Assembly (NCBI RefSeq): GCF_014279995.1
Contig: NZ_CP047935.1
Location: 531,243-595,242 of the forward strand
Reading direction: 5' to 3'
From: Synechococcus sp. BIOS-E4-1
GTDB taxonomy: Bacteria; Cyanobacteriota; Cyanobacteriia; PCC-6307; Cyanobiaceae
Length of the DNA: 64,000 nt
Of this stretch, positions 37,505-51,202 are shown in pieces. A model generated the notes under the pieces. It had not been told where the DNA came from. It was given only the letters and a program-made list of their open reading frames with translations, and did no database searches. Both the position numbers and the translations under genes were made by a program. Within the stretch, counting starts at the first letter, position 1; every line of letters begins with the position of its first letter.

Positions 37505-37530
37505 AAAAAAGCCCCCGAATGGGGGCTTGT
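37505..37530 (-). terminator. Rho-independent terminator downstream of rpcA
   Basis: On the minus strand the stem AAGCCCCC / GGGGGCTT with loop ATTC is followed by a run of Ts. It lies 25 bp past the rpcA stop and before rpcT. It probably ends most rpcBA transcripts, so that lyase genes further on are expressed at lower level by read-through or their own promoter. Confidence 0.88.
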
Positions 37531-37554
37531 TGAGAGTCTGAATAACAACGTGGT

Positions 37555-38043
37555 TCAGATCAGGGCATTAATTGCGTAGTCGAGGTAGCTGTTGGCTTCG
37601 GTAGCCGCATCACCAGAAAGACCGTGGTTGGCTTTGATGTGCTTCAGGGCTTCAACGTACCAAGTTGGTGACAGCTCAAATGTACGGTTGATTTCAGCGA
37701 GGCCAGCAATCAGGTAGTCATCCATGGGGCCTGTGCCACCAGCAACGAGGCAGTAAGTGACCATGCGCAGGTAATAGCCGATGTCCCTGGAGCACTTGGC
37801 TTTGCCTTCAGTTGTTGAGGCGTAGTTCGAACCTTCCATCTGGGTGGTGAAAGGGAACTTGGTGTAAACAGCCTGTGCAGCACTGTTGACCAGGGCATCA
37901 CCTTTGGCAGTGAGAGCCTTGGCAGCTTCAAGGCTGGCTTTGGCACGGGTAAAACGACCGGAGGCAGCTTGCACTTCGGCGTTGGTTAGGAAGCGTCCCT
38001 GAGAATCTGCAGCGGCTACGGCTTCGGTGAGGGGGGTTTTCAT
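37555..38043 (-). CDS. rpcA: R-phycocyanin alpha subunit
   Basis: A 162-residue phycobiliprotein alpha chain. Cys84 lies in [13 protein letters not shown] and is the single chromophore site. [20 protein letters not shown] is the conserved helix F-G region. R-PC forms the core-proximal disc of the rod. The bilin on Cys84 is expected to be set by RpcG (lyase-isomerase). It is 39 bp downstream of rpcB, in one operon. Confidence 0.97.
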   Translation of the reverse strand: MKTPLTEAVAAADSQGRFLTNAEVQAASGRFTRAKASLEAAKALTAKGDALVNSAAQAVYTKFPFTTQMEGSNYASTTEGKAKCSRDIGYYLRMVTYCLVAGGTGPMDDYLIAGLAEINRTFELSPTWYVEALKHIKANHGLSGDAATEANSYLDYAINALI

Positions 38044-38082
38044 GATGAAGAAGGAGTTAAGCGAAAAAGGCGGTTATCGGTG

Positions 38083-38601
38083 TCAAGCGACAGAGGCTGC
38101 TGCGCGATCGAAATAGGTTCCGATCTCACTGTTGAGAGATGCGCAGTCACCCGAGGTGATTCCGTCTTTGTCGTTGACGATTGCCAGAGCAGCTTCTTTC
38201 ATGAGGTTGACGCCGGCGGCTACGGATGAGCCGGGTGTACCCAGAGCCAGGTAGGTCTCACGCAGGCCATTGAGGCAGCGATCTTCCATCACTGAGGCGT
38301 CGCCGGTGAACACGGAGTAGGTGACATAGCGAAGGATGATCTCCATGTCGCGCAGGCAGGCTGCCATGCGACGGGAGGTGTAGGCATTGCCGCCGGGTGC
38401 AATCAGTGCAGGCTGCTGAGCAAACAGAGCGCGTGCAGCATTCGCGACGATTGTGGAGGCGTTGCTGGAAATGCGGTTCACGGCGTCCAGACGCTTGTTG
38501 CTGTCAGAGACGACGGCGGCGAGAGCATCAATCTCGCTGGTGTTGATGAACTGTCCCCGGGCGTCGGCCTGGGCGACAACCTTGGTGAAGGCGTCGAACA
38601 T
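38083..38601 (-). CDS. rpcB: R-phycocyanin beta subunit
   Basis: A 172-residue beta chain. Two bilin cysteines are present: Cys82 ([16 protein letters not shown]) and Cys153 ([12 protein letters not shown]). The N72 methyl-Asn position is in GGNAY. Cys153 is the target of the T-type lyase downstream. The start is ATG 38601. About 185 bp upstream are non-coding and should carry the operon promoter. It is paired with rpcA. Confidence 0.97.
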   Translation of the reverse strand: MFDAFTKVVAQADARGQFINTSEIDALAAVVSDSNKRLDAVNRISSNASTIVANAARALFAQQPALIAPGGNAYTSRRMAACLRDMEIILRYVTYSVFTGDASVMEDRCLNGLRETYLALGTPGSSVAAGVNLMKEAALAIVNDKDGITSGDCASLNSEIGTYFDRAAASVA

Positions 38602-38786
38602 TTGGAACTCCTCTTGGCAGCGTCGAAATGGGTGTCACAGACACCGGAGGGACATCGTAAAAGTCCCGTCGGGGTCGAAGACAATTCTCGCTAAACGGTC
38701 GAAGCGCACCCGATTGCTGTTCATAATGCTTAATCCCCTGTCAATGCAGGACTTTGCCCAAGTCAGAGCAGGAAGCCAGCCAGTCT

Positions 38787-40264
<1,478 letters not shown>

Positions 40265-40882
40265 TCAGCTCTCCTGAGTTGGAGGATTGTTGTCAGCTTT
40301 CGCTCTGGTTGCTGACGAAAGTGCAGCAATGTCAGCATCACTGGGGCAGCGAAATTCTGTGCAGTACGTGGTCATGGCGACACCGTTGAGAAATTGCACT
40401 GAACTCACCCGCATTCTGATTTGGTCATTCACAAACCAGCATCGTTCGATACCCGTATTGGTGTCGTATCGGGTTTTAATTGTCAACACACCGTCATCAG
40501 CGAAAGAATAGGTACTAACGACCGATTTTTTTTCAACATAACCGACATCTCTCAGCAGAAAACCTTGACTGGGATCTTTAGGATTAGGGGCATCCACAAC
40601 CACTGCAGCGTAATCGTTATTACGCGTGTCTTCCATCAGGTTGCTTTCCCACCAAAATCTTGCTCCGCCACTTGCATCGCTGATCTTCACGTTCAGTGCG
40701 GTACAAACTTTTTCAACAACGGGATCGTTGTTGTCGAAAGGTTCGATAATCAGATTTGAATCCGCAGCTTCATCGTCTTGGCAATCCAGGTGATGGACCG
40801 CTCGACGGTTCAGCCAAGTACCACGACTGGCTTCAAAAAAGCTTGCCATCGTCATGGGGGCTAGCCCCTCTGGTCCCATCAT
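40265..40882 (-). CDS. CpcS/CpeS/CpeU-family chromophore lyase
   Basis: A lipocalin-like S-type bilin lyase, 205 residues from ATG 40882 or 194 from the internal ATG 40849 (MASFFEASRGTWLNRRAVHHL). Features are RGTWLNRRAVHHLD, ARFWWESN, RDVGYVEKKSVVSTYSFADDGVLTIKTRYD and ERCWFVNDQIRMRVSSV. It differs clearly from the true CpeS at 53024, so it is probably the CpeU-type paralog, though I assign no symbol. Its first ATG overlaps the stop of the upstream small gene. It is upstream of pebAB in one operon. Confidence 0.85.
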   Translation of the reverse strand: MMGPEGLAPMTMASFFEASRGTWLNRRAVHHLDCQDDEAADSNLIIEPFDNNDPVVEKVCTALNVKISDASGGARFWWESNLMEDTRNNDYAAVVVDAPNPKDPSQGFLLRDVGYVEKKSVVSTYSFADDGVLTIKTRYDTNTGIERCWFVNDQIRMRVSSVQFLNGVAMTTYCTEFRCPSDADIAALSSATRAKADNNPPTQES

Positions 40883-41112
40883 TGGCCGCTCTGAGCATTT
40901 TTTTGCGCCTTAAGTTGATCCAGTACCTCATCGATACGTGTGAGCTCAGGGTGTTCGCTGAGCGTTGCATCAATCTTCTTCTGGGATAAACGAAGTTTTT
41001 TTCCCAGACCTAGAACGTCGTTATAAAGTCGCTCTCGATAGGTGGAAAGTTCATCAATCGATTCCTGCAATTCTTCAATGCTTGGTGCTTGCTGAGGAGG
41101 TTGATCCGCCAT
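40879..41112 (-). CDS. Small conserved rod-region protein
   Basis: A 77-residue protein (MADQPPQQAPSIEELQESID). It is almost wholly helical and charged (LSTYRERLYNDVLGLGKKLRLSQKKIDATL) with a heptad-like pattern, so a coiled coil is likely. It starts the operon that continues with the S-type lyase and pebAB. Overlap ATGA (40879-40882) implies translational coupling. Function is unknown; a role in PEB synthesis or lyase handling is only suggested by position. Confidence 0.75.
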   Translation of the reverse strand: MADQPPQQAPSIEELQESIDELSTYRERLYNDVLGLGKKLRLSQKKIDATLSEHPELTRIDEVLDQLKAQKNAQSGQ

Positions 41113-42041
<929 letters not shown>

Positions 42042-42079
42042 CGGCTTCTCGCTTTCTTCTCAGACACCCTCGCTTTTAA

Positions 42080-42586
<507 letters not shown>

Positions 42587-42611
42587 GTTTGGCTCACAGC
42601 AAATAACAAAA

Positions 42612-42641
42612 TCGGGGGGTGTTCAGTCATCCCCTTTTTTG
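42612..42641 (+). terminator. Probable terminator of cpeBA
   Basis: A G-rich arm (TCGGGGGGTG) and a C-rich arm (CATCCCC) flank a short loop and are followed by six Ts, 26 bp after the cpeA stop. The stem is imperfect but its position supports termination. The minus-strand mpeV gene ends just beyond. Confidence 0.65.
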
Positions 42642-42644
42642 TGC

Positions 42645-43526
42645 CTAGGTTTCTGCGAATTTTTGGAGCCGATCAATGGCAAGCTGAAGAACTTTACGAA
42701 CTGCTGGGTCAGACTCGCTCTCGAGTTGTTTTTGAAGATTGGGAATGCTTGAGCTGCAACCCAGCTTCATCAGTGACAAGGCAGTATTTTTTCTGACTAA
42801 ACTTTCCTGATCCGAAAGAGCAGGAGAGAGTAAGAATAATGCCCACTCTGAATCCTCAAGGTTTCCAAGCAGAATCACTGCTTCGGAACGAATTTCAGCA
42901 CATGAATCCTGCAGAGCCTTTTGCAGTAAGTCGCGATCTTCTTGAGAATTGAGAGATTGAATTTGGCTTGCAAGAGCGGATATTGCAGCTTTTCGTACTT
43001 TGGAATTATTTGATAATAATGCAGCTTTTAGTGTTTCTGGGTCTCGATCGCCAATGATCGTGAGTGCCCAATTCGCTAAGCCAATTTGCATTTCTGTGCT
43101 ATCAACATTTTCAACAATGCTGAAAATTGCTCCGATCGATTCTTTCCCCATGGAAGCCATCGCCCCCATCGTTGAACCTTGAACGACCGAGTCTGTATCG
43201 GTCAGAAAAGTTGTCAGTAGATCAGGCAGGCTATTGCGATCAGCAATCAAGGTCAGAGTCTTAGCAGCTGCCCTTCTCACTGTGACCTGATCACTGCGTC
43301 GCATCGCCTGACACAAAGCAGGTACAGCTGCTTTCCCAACTGATCCCAAACCCTCGGAAATTTGGCGGCGCAGCAGCCCTCGAGGATCCCCTAGCCCAGC
43401 TACCATGATCGCGATCGAATCTGGATCAGCATCGATTGGCAATCCCGCTCTCAGTTTTTCTTTGAGATGATTGGCCAGATCAAGAGCTTCTTCTTGACTC
43501 AACTGTGTTTCAGCGAAGTCATTCAT
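42645..43526 (-). CDS. mpeV: HEAT-repeat bilin lyase, MpeV/CpeF type
   Basis: A 293-residue lyase of the E/F clan. HEAT repeats run through it (VPALCQAMRRSDQVTVRRAA, LPDLLTTFLTDTDSVVQGST, IRSEAVILLGNLED). It is a clear paralog of the gene at 46537 (shared AKTLTLI/AKTLNLI and VVQGS motifs). Placement next to cpeBA suggests the MpeV/CpeF branch, which attaches the doubly linked bilin at beta Cys50/61 and in some strains isomerises it to phycourobilin. The choice between MpeV and MpeU rests on position. The gene is visibly AT-richer than cpeBA. Confidence 0.75.
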   Translation of the reverse strand: MNDFAETQLSQEEALDLANHLKEKLRAGLPIDADPDSIAIMVAGLGDPRGLLRRQISEGLGSVGKAAVPALCQAMRRSDQVTVRRAAAKTLTLIADRNSLPDLLTTFLTDTDSVVQGSTMGAMASMGKESIGAIFSIVENVDSTEMQIGLANWALTIIGDRDPETLKAALLSNNSKVRKAAISALASQIQSLNSQEDRDLLQKALQDSCAEIRSEAVILLGNLEDSEWALFLLSPALSDQESLVRKNTALSLMKLGCSSSIPNLQKQLESESDPAVRKVLQLAIDRLQKFAET

Positions 43527-43568
43527 TGAGCTCCTTCATCACATTTGACTTTGACCATAGCCCAAACC

Positions 43569-43994
43569 ATGACCGTTTTTATTGTCTCTCATAACCTTCA
43601 GATCACATCAGATAGTGTTCCTACATTATCTGCTCAAACGTTAGCTGAGGGATTGAAGGGACAATCAAATGCTTTTGACCACGCCGAAGCCTTGAGTCAT
43701 CCGCATTGGCTTATCCGCTTAGAGTCTTCATTACCACCGGAAGAAATGGCCAAGGAGCTTGTTCAGGCATGGAAAAAATTTCGAATTTCTTCTTCTCATG
43801 GCTCTGAACATCACTGGCTCGCACTTGGCGGGCGCAAAGATTCCCCGGGATCAACTGGTTCACCACTTCAAGCAGGATCTTGGGGCGTTGACGTTGTTGA
43901 ATGTGCAGACCCGAATCAGTTTCTGCTTGGCATCAACTGGGAAGGCCTAAAAAGCGGACGACCCAGCGATGCAATCTTTGAAATTAGATCATGA
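43569..43994 (+). CDS. Rod-region protein of unknown function
   Basis: A 141-residue protein starting at ATG 43569 (MTVFIVSHNLQITSDSVPTL). It looks like a soluble alpha/beta protein with a conserved-looking C-terminus (GSWGVDVVECADPNQFLLGI). No bilin-binding Cys pattern and no membrane helix. Divergent from mpeV and convergent with the CpcD-like gene. I do not recognise the family. Position within the rod cluster is the only clue to its role. Confidence 0.7.
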   Translation: MTVFIVSHNLQITSDSVPTLSAQTLAEGLKGQSNAFDHAEALSHPHWLIRLESSLPPEEMAKELVQAWKKFRISSSHGSEHHWLALGGRKDSPGSTGSPLQAGSWGVDVVECADPNQFLLGINWEGLKSGRPSDAIFEIRS

Positions 43995-44016
43995 AATAAC
44001 GAAGGTCAGATTTCTT

Positions 44017-44373
44017 TTATTTGCGTCGTTGGCGTCGATTCTTCTGAGTTGACTTTTTCTCCTCTTTTGTGCTTTCTGACTTGCTCTCTGGTTTCAGCTG
44101 TGTGGTTTTAGGATTAGATGATTTTGGAGCATTTTCAGCTTTCAGCTCGTTATTGCCGGTAGTTGTTTGAACTTGGCCTTCACCTTTTGCGTGATCTGTA
44201 TTCAGAGCAGTAACGCTAAATCCAGATCGATGCATCACTTGCATCCCCTGACATAACCCATTAAACGGAATGTTGAAACTGACTGACATCGATGGCCTTG
44301 AGCGATTCATGGTCGTCGTTTGTACGATGAATCGCTTGCCAGAAAAAGGTCCCACAATGTTTAAGTAACTCAT
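44017..44373 (-). CDS. Small CpcD-like domain protein with basic tail
   Basis: A 118-residue protein. The first 58 residues (MSYLNIVGPFSGKRFIVQTT ... IPFNGLCQGMQVMHRSGFSVTAL) resemble the CpcD capping/linker domain, which also ends CpeC, CpeE and MpeD here. The C-terminal 55 residues are Lys/Ser/Glu-rich and end in QKNRRQRRK, so they are disordered and basic. It could cap rods or contact the membrane or nucleic acid. Likeness to CpcD is by pattern and needs a profile test. Confidence 0.7.
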   Translation of the reverse strand: MSYLNIVGPFSGKRFIVQTTTMNRSRPSMSVSFNIPFNGLCQGMQVMHRSGFSVTALNTDHAKGEGQVQTTTGNNELKAENAPKSSNPKTTQLKPESKSESTKEEKKSTQKNRRQRRK

Positions 44374-44493
44374 GAGAGTCTATGCTGATTTTGCTTTTCA
44401 AGGCATCGAGTTAGTTTTTTTTGATCAGTTTGAGTTTAGTGAAGACACCTTGCTTGATTTTAAGGTACAATTTATACACTAATACTTCTCTTG

Positions 44494-45810
44494 ATGACAG
44501 GTCGTTTTGACAATATTCATCCTGAGCTGACATGTGAGCATGCTCGGCAGATTCTTCTTCGACCTATTAATGAGTTGGAGTCGCAAAGCGATTACTATAT
44601 GGCTGCGTCTCATTTGATTAATTGCCCGGGATCAGATACTGAGCAAGCTTTGGTAGATTTGTTGGAAAATCCTCTCAATGAGCAAGCTGTAAATATTGCG
44701 AAACGAAAGGCTGTGGAAGTTCTCGGAAGGCTGGGTGCTGAGTCTTCGATCTCTGTAATTGGTCGATGCTTGTGGTCTGATGATCGTTACTTGGTTGAAA
44801 ACACTGTCTGCTCACTTAGGCAGCTAAAATGTAATCAGACTGATCTGATTGCAAAAATAATCAATCTTCTAAAAGACGATGATTACAATCAACGCGTTTT
44901 AATTCAATGCTTGGCGAGCTTATCTGTACAGGAAAGTCTCACGACTATTCAGGTATTCAAGAATGTCGAATCTCCCGGGATCAGAGGTGCCGCAATTGCT
45001 GCAGATGCTCAACTCACAGGTTGCAGGAAGGAGCTTTCTGTTGTTGCTGACCATCTTTTGCTGCCAAACCAGATGGATCGTCAATGTGCAATCCAGGATC
45101 TAATCGATGCCCAGGCAGTTGAGCAGCTTCCTGCCATTGTTAGCTCGCCAGTGTCGCCGACCTTTCGAGTTCGCGCTTGCAGGCTTCTACTGAATTCACT
45201 AGATCATTCAGCGTTGGTCGAATCAATGCACCTCGTTGATGCTGTTCTGATTGATAATCCAAGCGATATCAACATTGTGCATGAGTATGACGTCACGCCT
45301 GGTCTCGACTTTTTAGTGCGTGACCTCTTCAACACCGATTTCAGTCGATGTTATCTTGCCATGAAGACGTTGAGTCAAATGCCTTCGCAAGTGCTCTGGC
45401 CTGTAATTTCAAGAGAGTGGGAAGAAGAAGCTCATAACGACTATGGGGCTCATTATTTCTTCATGCGGTTAATTGGTTCTCGATCTGATTGGCCTCAGCA
45501 AGCAGTGCATTCTATTGATGAAATCCTGAAAAGTTCAGCAATTAATATGCGACCTCAGTTTCAAAAGAGTCGTCCTGCAGCCATGTATTCTATGGCTCAA
45601 TGGAATCCAGATAGCTTTCTCGAGCTTATGCCAATGTTTTTGTCTGATCAATATTTGCCTGCTTGGGATTGTCGTTATGTGGCGATCCTGGCGTTGGAAT
45701 CAATTTCTAGTCAAGCCAATCAAGCTCAAGTTGAAGATTTATTGAAATCACTTGTCGATGACGATGATTGTTTTGTTCAAGCCAGGCTGGCATCGATACG
45801 ACTGGCTTGA
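44494..45810 (+). CDS. cpeY: Phycoerythrobilin lyase CpeY
   Basis: A 438-residue HEAT-repeat lyase (ATG 44494; the frame opens with TTG 44491). CpeY with CpeZ attaches phycoerythrobilin to Cys82 of the PE alpha subunit. The N-terminus (DNIHPELTCEHARQILLRPINELESQSDYYMAASHLIN) and the C-terminus (LPAWDCRYVAILALESIS) are typical of CpeY. There is no NHCQGN isomerase motif, consistent with a plain lyase. CpeZ follows in the same direction after 88 bp. Base composition is low in GC compared with the surrounding core genome. Confidence 0.9.
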   Translation: MTGRFDNIHPELTCEHARQILLRPINELESQSDYYMAASHLINCPGSDTEQALVDLLENPLNEQAVNIAKRKAVEVLGRLGAESSISVIGRCLWSDDRYLVENTVCSLRQLKCNQTDLIAKIINLLKDDDYNQRVLIQCLASLSVQESLTTIQVFKNVESPGIRGAAIAADAQLTGCRKELSVVADHLLLPNQMDRQCAIQDLIDAQAVEQLPAIVSSPVSPTFRVRACRLLLNSLDHSALVESMHLVDAVLIDNPSDINIVHEYDVTPGLDFLVRDLFNTDFSRCYLAMKTLSQMPSQVLWPVISREWEEEAHNDYGAHYFFMRLIGSRSDWPQQAVHSIDEILKSSAINMRPQFQKSRPAAMYSMAQWNPDSFLELMPMFLSDQYLPAWDCRYVAILALESISSQANQAQVEDLLKSLVDDDDCFVQARLASIRLA

Positions 45811-45898
45811 TTGAACCTGTTGTTTCAATATGGATGGAATTGACTCTAATATGCTCCTTGCGCTGGTGTAGTATTGAACGATATTTGCACGTATTTAT

Positions 45899-46528
45899 AT
45901 GGACGCGTCTAGCAACTCCATTGACTCTTTATTTGCTGATTTAGTCCATCCAAATCCCAATATTCGCTTCACTGCTTGTTCACTTCTTGCTGAGCAGTTC
46001 CCTGAGGAGGCAATGCCAAGGCTGTTCGCTTTGATGCACGATTCTGATCCAGGTGTGTATCGCACTGCTGTTAAAGCTCTAGGCATGATCGGCCATAAGA
46101 GTGTCCCCGATCTGATTCAACTGTTTGACTCATCTGATAATGGAACTATTAGAGCATGTTGTATTAAGGCAATCGTTCAGGTCTCAGTCAGTTTTCCTGA
46201 TCAAGCTTTTTCTGTTGACACGATCACGATGTTGGAAAAAGCTCTCGATGATGACAGCCCGGTAGTGGCTCAGTCCGCTCTGATGACTCTTGGCCATCTT
46301 TCCAAACAAGCTTCAGAAGAAGCTCGTGTTATTCCTTTGTTGATTAAAGCCTGCGACAATAGCAATATTGCACATGTTCAAGGTGCGGCTATGTCTCTGG
46401 CTGAATTAGATTCTCCATTGGTGAATGAATGCCTGCAAAGGCTGGTTCAAGATGATTCTAAAGACGAATTAATTCGCGAAGTTGCTCAAGCTAGTCTTGA
46501 GAGACGACAGAGTCTGGGTTTTAACTAG
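45899..46528 (+). CDS. cpeZ: CpeZ, lyase chaperone/partner
   Basis: A 209-residue HEAT-repeat protein. CpeZ works with CpeY, and with CpeF in some species, as a chaperone-like partner during bilin attachment to PE. Repeats include FADLVHPNPNIRFTACSLLAEQFPEEAMPRL, YRTAVKALGMIGHKSVPDLIQLF and VVAQSALMTLGHLSKQ. Size and position after cpeY are as in other PE clusters. It is convergent with mpeU, 8 bp apart. Confidence 0.88.
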   Translation: MDASSNSIDSLFADLVHPNPNIRFTACSLLAEQFPEEAMPRLFALMHDSDPGVYRTAVKALGMIGHKSVPDLIQLFDSSDNGTIRACCIKAIVQVSVSFPDQAFSVDTITMLEKALDDDSPVVAQSALMTLGHLSKQASEEARVIPLLIKACDNSNIAHVQGAAMSLAELDSPLVNECLQRLVQDDSKDELIREVAQASLERRQSLGFN

Positions 46529-46536
46529 CGGAAGTC

Positions 46537-47439
46537 CTAGTTTTTATTTAGTACATTCACTGCCACAGTCATCACAGACTTAACCTGTTCATCTTTTTCA
46601 GTTTTTATTGCATCTTTAATTCGATCTATTGCATCTTTTGCTTCCATTTTCATCAAAGCAAGTGATGTGTTTTTTCTGACTTGCTTGGATTTATCTTTGA
46701 GCATCTTGCACAATTGATTGGAGGCATCTTCGGGTTCTAGGATTTTGCCGGCCATAGTGGCCGCTTCCGCACGAACTTCGCTGGCCTCATCAGATAACGC
46801 TTTGATAAGTGCAATTTTCGCTGAATTGCTCGTTTGCTCCTGAATCTGTTCAGCCAGCACTGTGATCGCAGCGATGCGGATTTCAACATTGTCTGATTGT
46901 GTCGCTTGATCAAATGCATCTGGTGCTTTCGAACCAATAAAGCTCAGTGCCAGATTGATAAGCCCCACTTGAAAAGCTGTGCAGTCTGGTTCCACCAGAA
47001 TTTGAAGTAGGGCATCGATTGCAGGGACGCCAATTGTTGCCATGGCGCCTGCCGATGATCCTTGAACGACTGGATCAGAATCTGTTTTGAATGCTTCAAC
47101 GAGATTCGGTAATGCTTTTCTGCTACCAATTAAATTTAGTGTTTTCGCAGATGCGCGTCGAATGATGACATTCGGGTTGTTTTTCAATGCATCGCATAAA
47201 TATGGAACAGCTGCTTCACCCACATTCCCAAGACTTTGCGCGAATGTCAGTCGTAAAGCACCACGCTGATCTCCCAATCCAGCAATCATTTGCTTGATTG
47301 AAGTTTGATCAGAGCGAGGGGTCTCTTGATCAGTCAGTTTTTGCTTCAGTACTTCAGCCAGCTCGAAAGCTTCCTGCTCGGTGAGACTGTCAAGTTCTTC
47401 TATTTGTTGATTCGATGTTGCCTCACTCATGGTCATCAT
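46537..47439 (-). CDS. mpeU: HEAT-repeat lyase, probable MpeU
   Basis: A 300-residue E/F-clan protein, paralogous to the gene at 42645. Features are SLTEQEAFELAEVLKQKL, AVPYLCDALKNNPNVIIRRASAKTLNLIG and DSDPVVQGSSAGAMATIG. Its neighbour mpeC, and its location between cpeZ and mpeC, match the usual location of MpeU, needed for full blue-light PUB content in marine Synechococcus. The starts 47439, 47436 and 47430 are all ATG. The MpeU/MpeV distinction needs a tree. Confidence 0.72.
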   Translation of the reverse strand: MMTMSEATSNQQIEELDSLTEQEAFELAEVLKQKLTDQETPRSDQTSIKQMIAGLGDQRGALRLTFAQSLGNVGEAAVPYLCDALKNNPNVIIRRASAKTLNLIGSRKALPNLVEAFKTDSDPVVQGSSAGAMATIGVPAIDALLQILVEPDCTAFQVGLINLALSFIGSKAPDAFDQATQSDNVEIRIAAITVLAEQIQEQTSNSAKIALIKALSDEASEVRAEAATMAGKILEPEDASNQLCKMLKDKSKQVRKNTSLALMKMEAKDAIDRIKDAIKTEKDEQVKSVMTVAVNVLNKN

Positions 47440-47494
47440 TCGCTTGTATTGAATCTAATTGATTGGCTCGAAGCTCTGTTGGTTGGCCATTGGC

Positions 47495-47522
47495 AAAAAA
47501 AAACCCATCTAAAGATGGGTTT
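47495..47522 (-). terminator. Terminator downstream of mpeC
   Basis: On the minus strand AACCCATCT/AGATGGGTT forms a stem with a short loop, followed by a long T run. It lies about 50 bp past the mpeC stop and just upstream of the mpeU start, so it separates mpeC from mpeU. Confidence 0.9.
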
Positions 47523-47569
47523 AGGAACCTATTGATCAAACTTGCATTTAGATCAAACTTGCATTGGGA

Positions 47570-48451
47570 TCAGAAGTGAACTCCGAAAGGGCGGAATGCC
47601 ACGTAATCGGTCATCTTTGGAGTCTGATGTCCGCTGTACTGCTGTTGAGGCAGTTTGACTGGGGTCCTCTGAACTGAGGTGTAGGTGAATGCCTGGGGCT
47701 TTGCCTCTTCTCTCGATGCAATCGCAAGTGGATTGATCGTACGGCTGTTGCGGCCTTGAGCATTGTCGCTGACAGCAACCTTCATGCCGCCCAGTTCACG
47801 CATCAGGTTGAAGGAACGTGTGAACATCCCTGCATAGGAATCGTGGCTTCTTTGGTAAGGAACGATGTCCGAACCAAAGACCTCGGTGTACTCAGCCGAG
47901 TCAGTCAGCTTGTCGATCAGTGCATCAAAGCCGGCTTCAGCCTGCAGTTTGATGTGATTCTGGACTTCCTCTTGATTCAGAGGAGGTCTGCCAAGCAAGT
48001 GCTTGAAGTTCAGCTCAATACCACGCTGTGCTCCCACAGAATGGAAGAAGTTTGCTTTGTAGAAATCTGATTTCGCTAAGCCGTTGACAAAATCACGGAC
48101 TGTGATTTCACCATTCATCATCCTGACCTCCAGTGAGGTCTCTCTTTGACTCTCTCTGGGATGAAGGTTTCCGAAAACCTGACGATACGCGGCAGCTATT
48201 ACGCGTTCGAGAGCTGCAGAATTATCTGGGTTGTATTGATCGAAAACAGCTCCAAAGGGACATTCAGCGTGAAGTCGGGGACCAATCCCAATTCCCATGG
48301 AGGCACAGTGCTGCCTCTTGTACTCGGCGCGTGCCCCTGCAAATGTGCGGTGGATTGTGTTTTTGCCTGCTTTGCTGGGTGTTGAATACGCAGCAGGCCC
48401 GGTTCGGGTTGCTGAAGTGTTTGATTTGAGACTGGTTTCTGGGCCGAGCAT
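47570..48451 (-). CDS. mpeC: PEII-associated linker/gamma subunit MpeC
   Basis: A 293-residue rod linker with one PBS-linker domain (about residues 70-220: YRQVFGNLHPRESQR, RDFVNGLAKSDFYKANFF, GIELNFKHLLGRPP). The bilin cysteine is Cys49 in YKRQHCASMGIGIGPR. There is no CpcD-like C-terminal domain; the tail is Pro/Gln-rich. MpeC carries phycourobilin and is the distal PEII linker. It lies downstream of mpeBA, separated from mpeA by a terminator. Confidence 0.94.
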   Translation of the reverse strand: MLGPETSLKSNTSATRTGPAAYSTPSKAGKNTIHRTFAGARAEYKRQHCASMGIGIGPRLHAECPFGAVFDQYNPDNSAALERVIAAAYRQVFGNLHPRESQRETSLEVRMMNGEITVRDFVNGLAKSDFYKANFFHSVGAQRGIELNFKHLLGRPPLNQEEVQNHIKLQAEAGFDALIDKLTDSAEYTEVFGSDIVPYQRSHDSYAGMFTRSFNLMRELGGMKVAVSDNAQGRNSRTINPLAIASREEAKPQAFTYTSVQRTPVKLPQQQYSGHQTPKMTDYVAFRPFGVHF

Positions 48452-48697
48452 GATGTGAATTGGGGATAGGTTTGACTATTGGTCCCGAATTACCCCTGAT
48501 AGTTGCTTTAGACGCTGAAGCTCAAGAGCAATCGGTTTCAAACTTTGAGGGAACAAGAAAAACCTTATCGGCCTCTTGTTGCTGTCGAGAATGGTGTAAG
48601 TCTTTGTTTTCGGCCAATGATGTGGCCGAATGGAATGTCCCATGATTCAGCAATGCCACAAGTTTGGCGTGATGATTACTTTCGAGCTGAAGGTAAT

Positions 48698-48727
48698 AAA
48701 AAAGGGTGGGCAGAAATGCCCACCCCA
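48698..48727 (-). terminator. Terminator downstream of mpeA
   Basis: On the minus strand GGGTGGGCA/TGCCCACCC forms a strong stem with loop TTTC, followed by TTTTTT. It lies about 40 bp past the mpeA stop and ends the abundant mpeBA transcript before mpeC. Confidence 0.92.
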
Positions 48728-48765
48728 ATCACATTGCTGAATTATTCAACAGTTGAACTGACGAA

Positions 48766-49263
48766 TCAGCCCAGGGAGTTGATCACGTAATCGAGCAGGT
48801 TGTTGTAGGCAGTCAGAGCCTGGGGGCTCATGTCACGAGGTGAGCAACCGTCGTTACGCATCTGGGAGAAACCAGCCACGTAGGTGCCAGCGTCGATGCT
48901 GAGGGCCTTGTAGACCTCTTTCTGACCATTGATGGCCAGCTCATCCAGGGGGCCGGTGCCGCCGGTGACCAGGCAGTAGTTGATCAGACGCAGGTAGTGA
49001 ACGAAGTCACGCTTGCACTTCTCTTTGCCTTCGGTGGCACACGCACGGGGCTGACGGCCGGTAGCACCGTTGGGGTACTGGGCGTATACAGCGTCAACAG
49101 CACGCTGAGCAATGGCGTCGTAACCGGAAGCCAGCTTTTCAGCAGCTTCCAGACGTGCAGCTGCACGCTGGATGGAACCCTGAACGGATTCCATGTCGGA
49201 AGCAGAGGGGAAGCGGGAAGCGCTATCGGCTGCACCGACAACAGTGGTGATGACGGACTTCAT
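48766..49263 (-). CDS. mpeA: Phycoerythrin II alpha subunit
   Basis: A 165-residue PEII alpha chain. Three bilin cysteines are present: 75 (PRACATEGK), 83 ([11 protein letters not shown]) and 140 ([12 protein letters not shown]). The extra Cys75 distinguishes it from PEI alpha and gives PEII its sixth bilin. It is 43 bp downstream of mpeB. PUB on Cys83 depends on an MpeY/MpeQ-type lyase that I do not see in this window. Confidence 0.97.
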   Translation of the reverse strand: MKSVITTVVGAADSASRFPSASDMESVQGSIQRAAARLEAAEKLASGYDAIAQRAVDAVYAQYPNGATGRQPRACATEGKEKCKRDFVHYLRLINYCLVTGGTGPLDELAINGQKEVYKALSIDAGTYVAGFSQMRNDGCSPRDMSPQALTAYNNLLDYVINSLG

Positions 49264-49306
49264 GATGAAGGATGTGTGTTGTTTTGAACGATCAAACAGA
49301 TAGGGC

Positions 49307-51202
<1,896 letters not shown>

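Noticed and set aside
48460-48790. Short frames between mpeC and mpeA
   Set aside because: They cross the strong mpeA terminator and have no conserved features; the region is mpeC upstream sequence.
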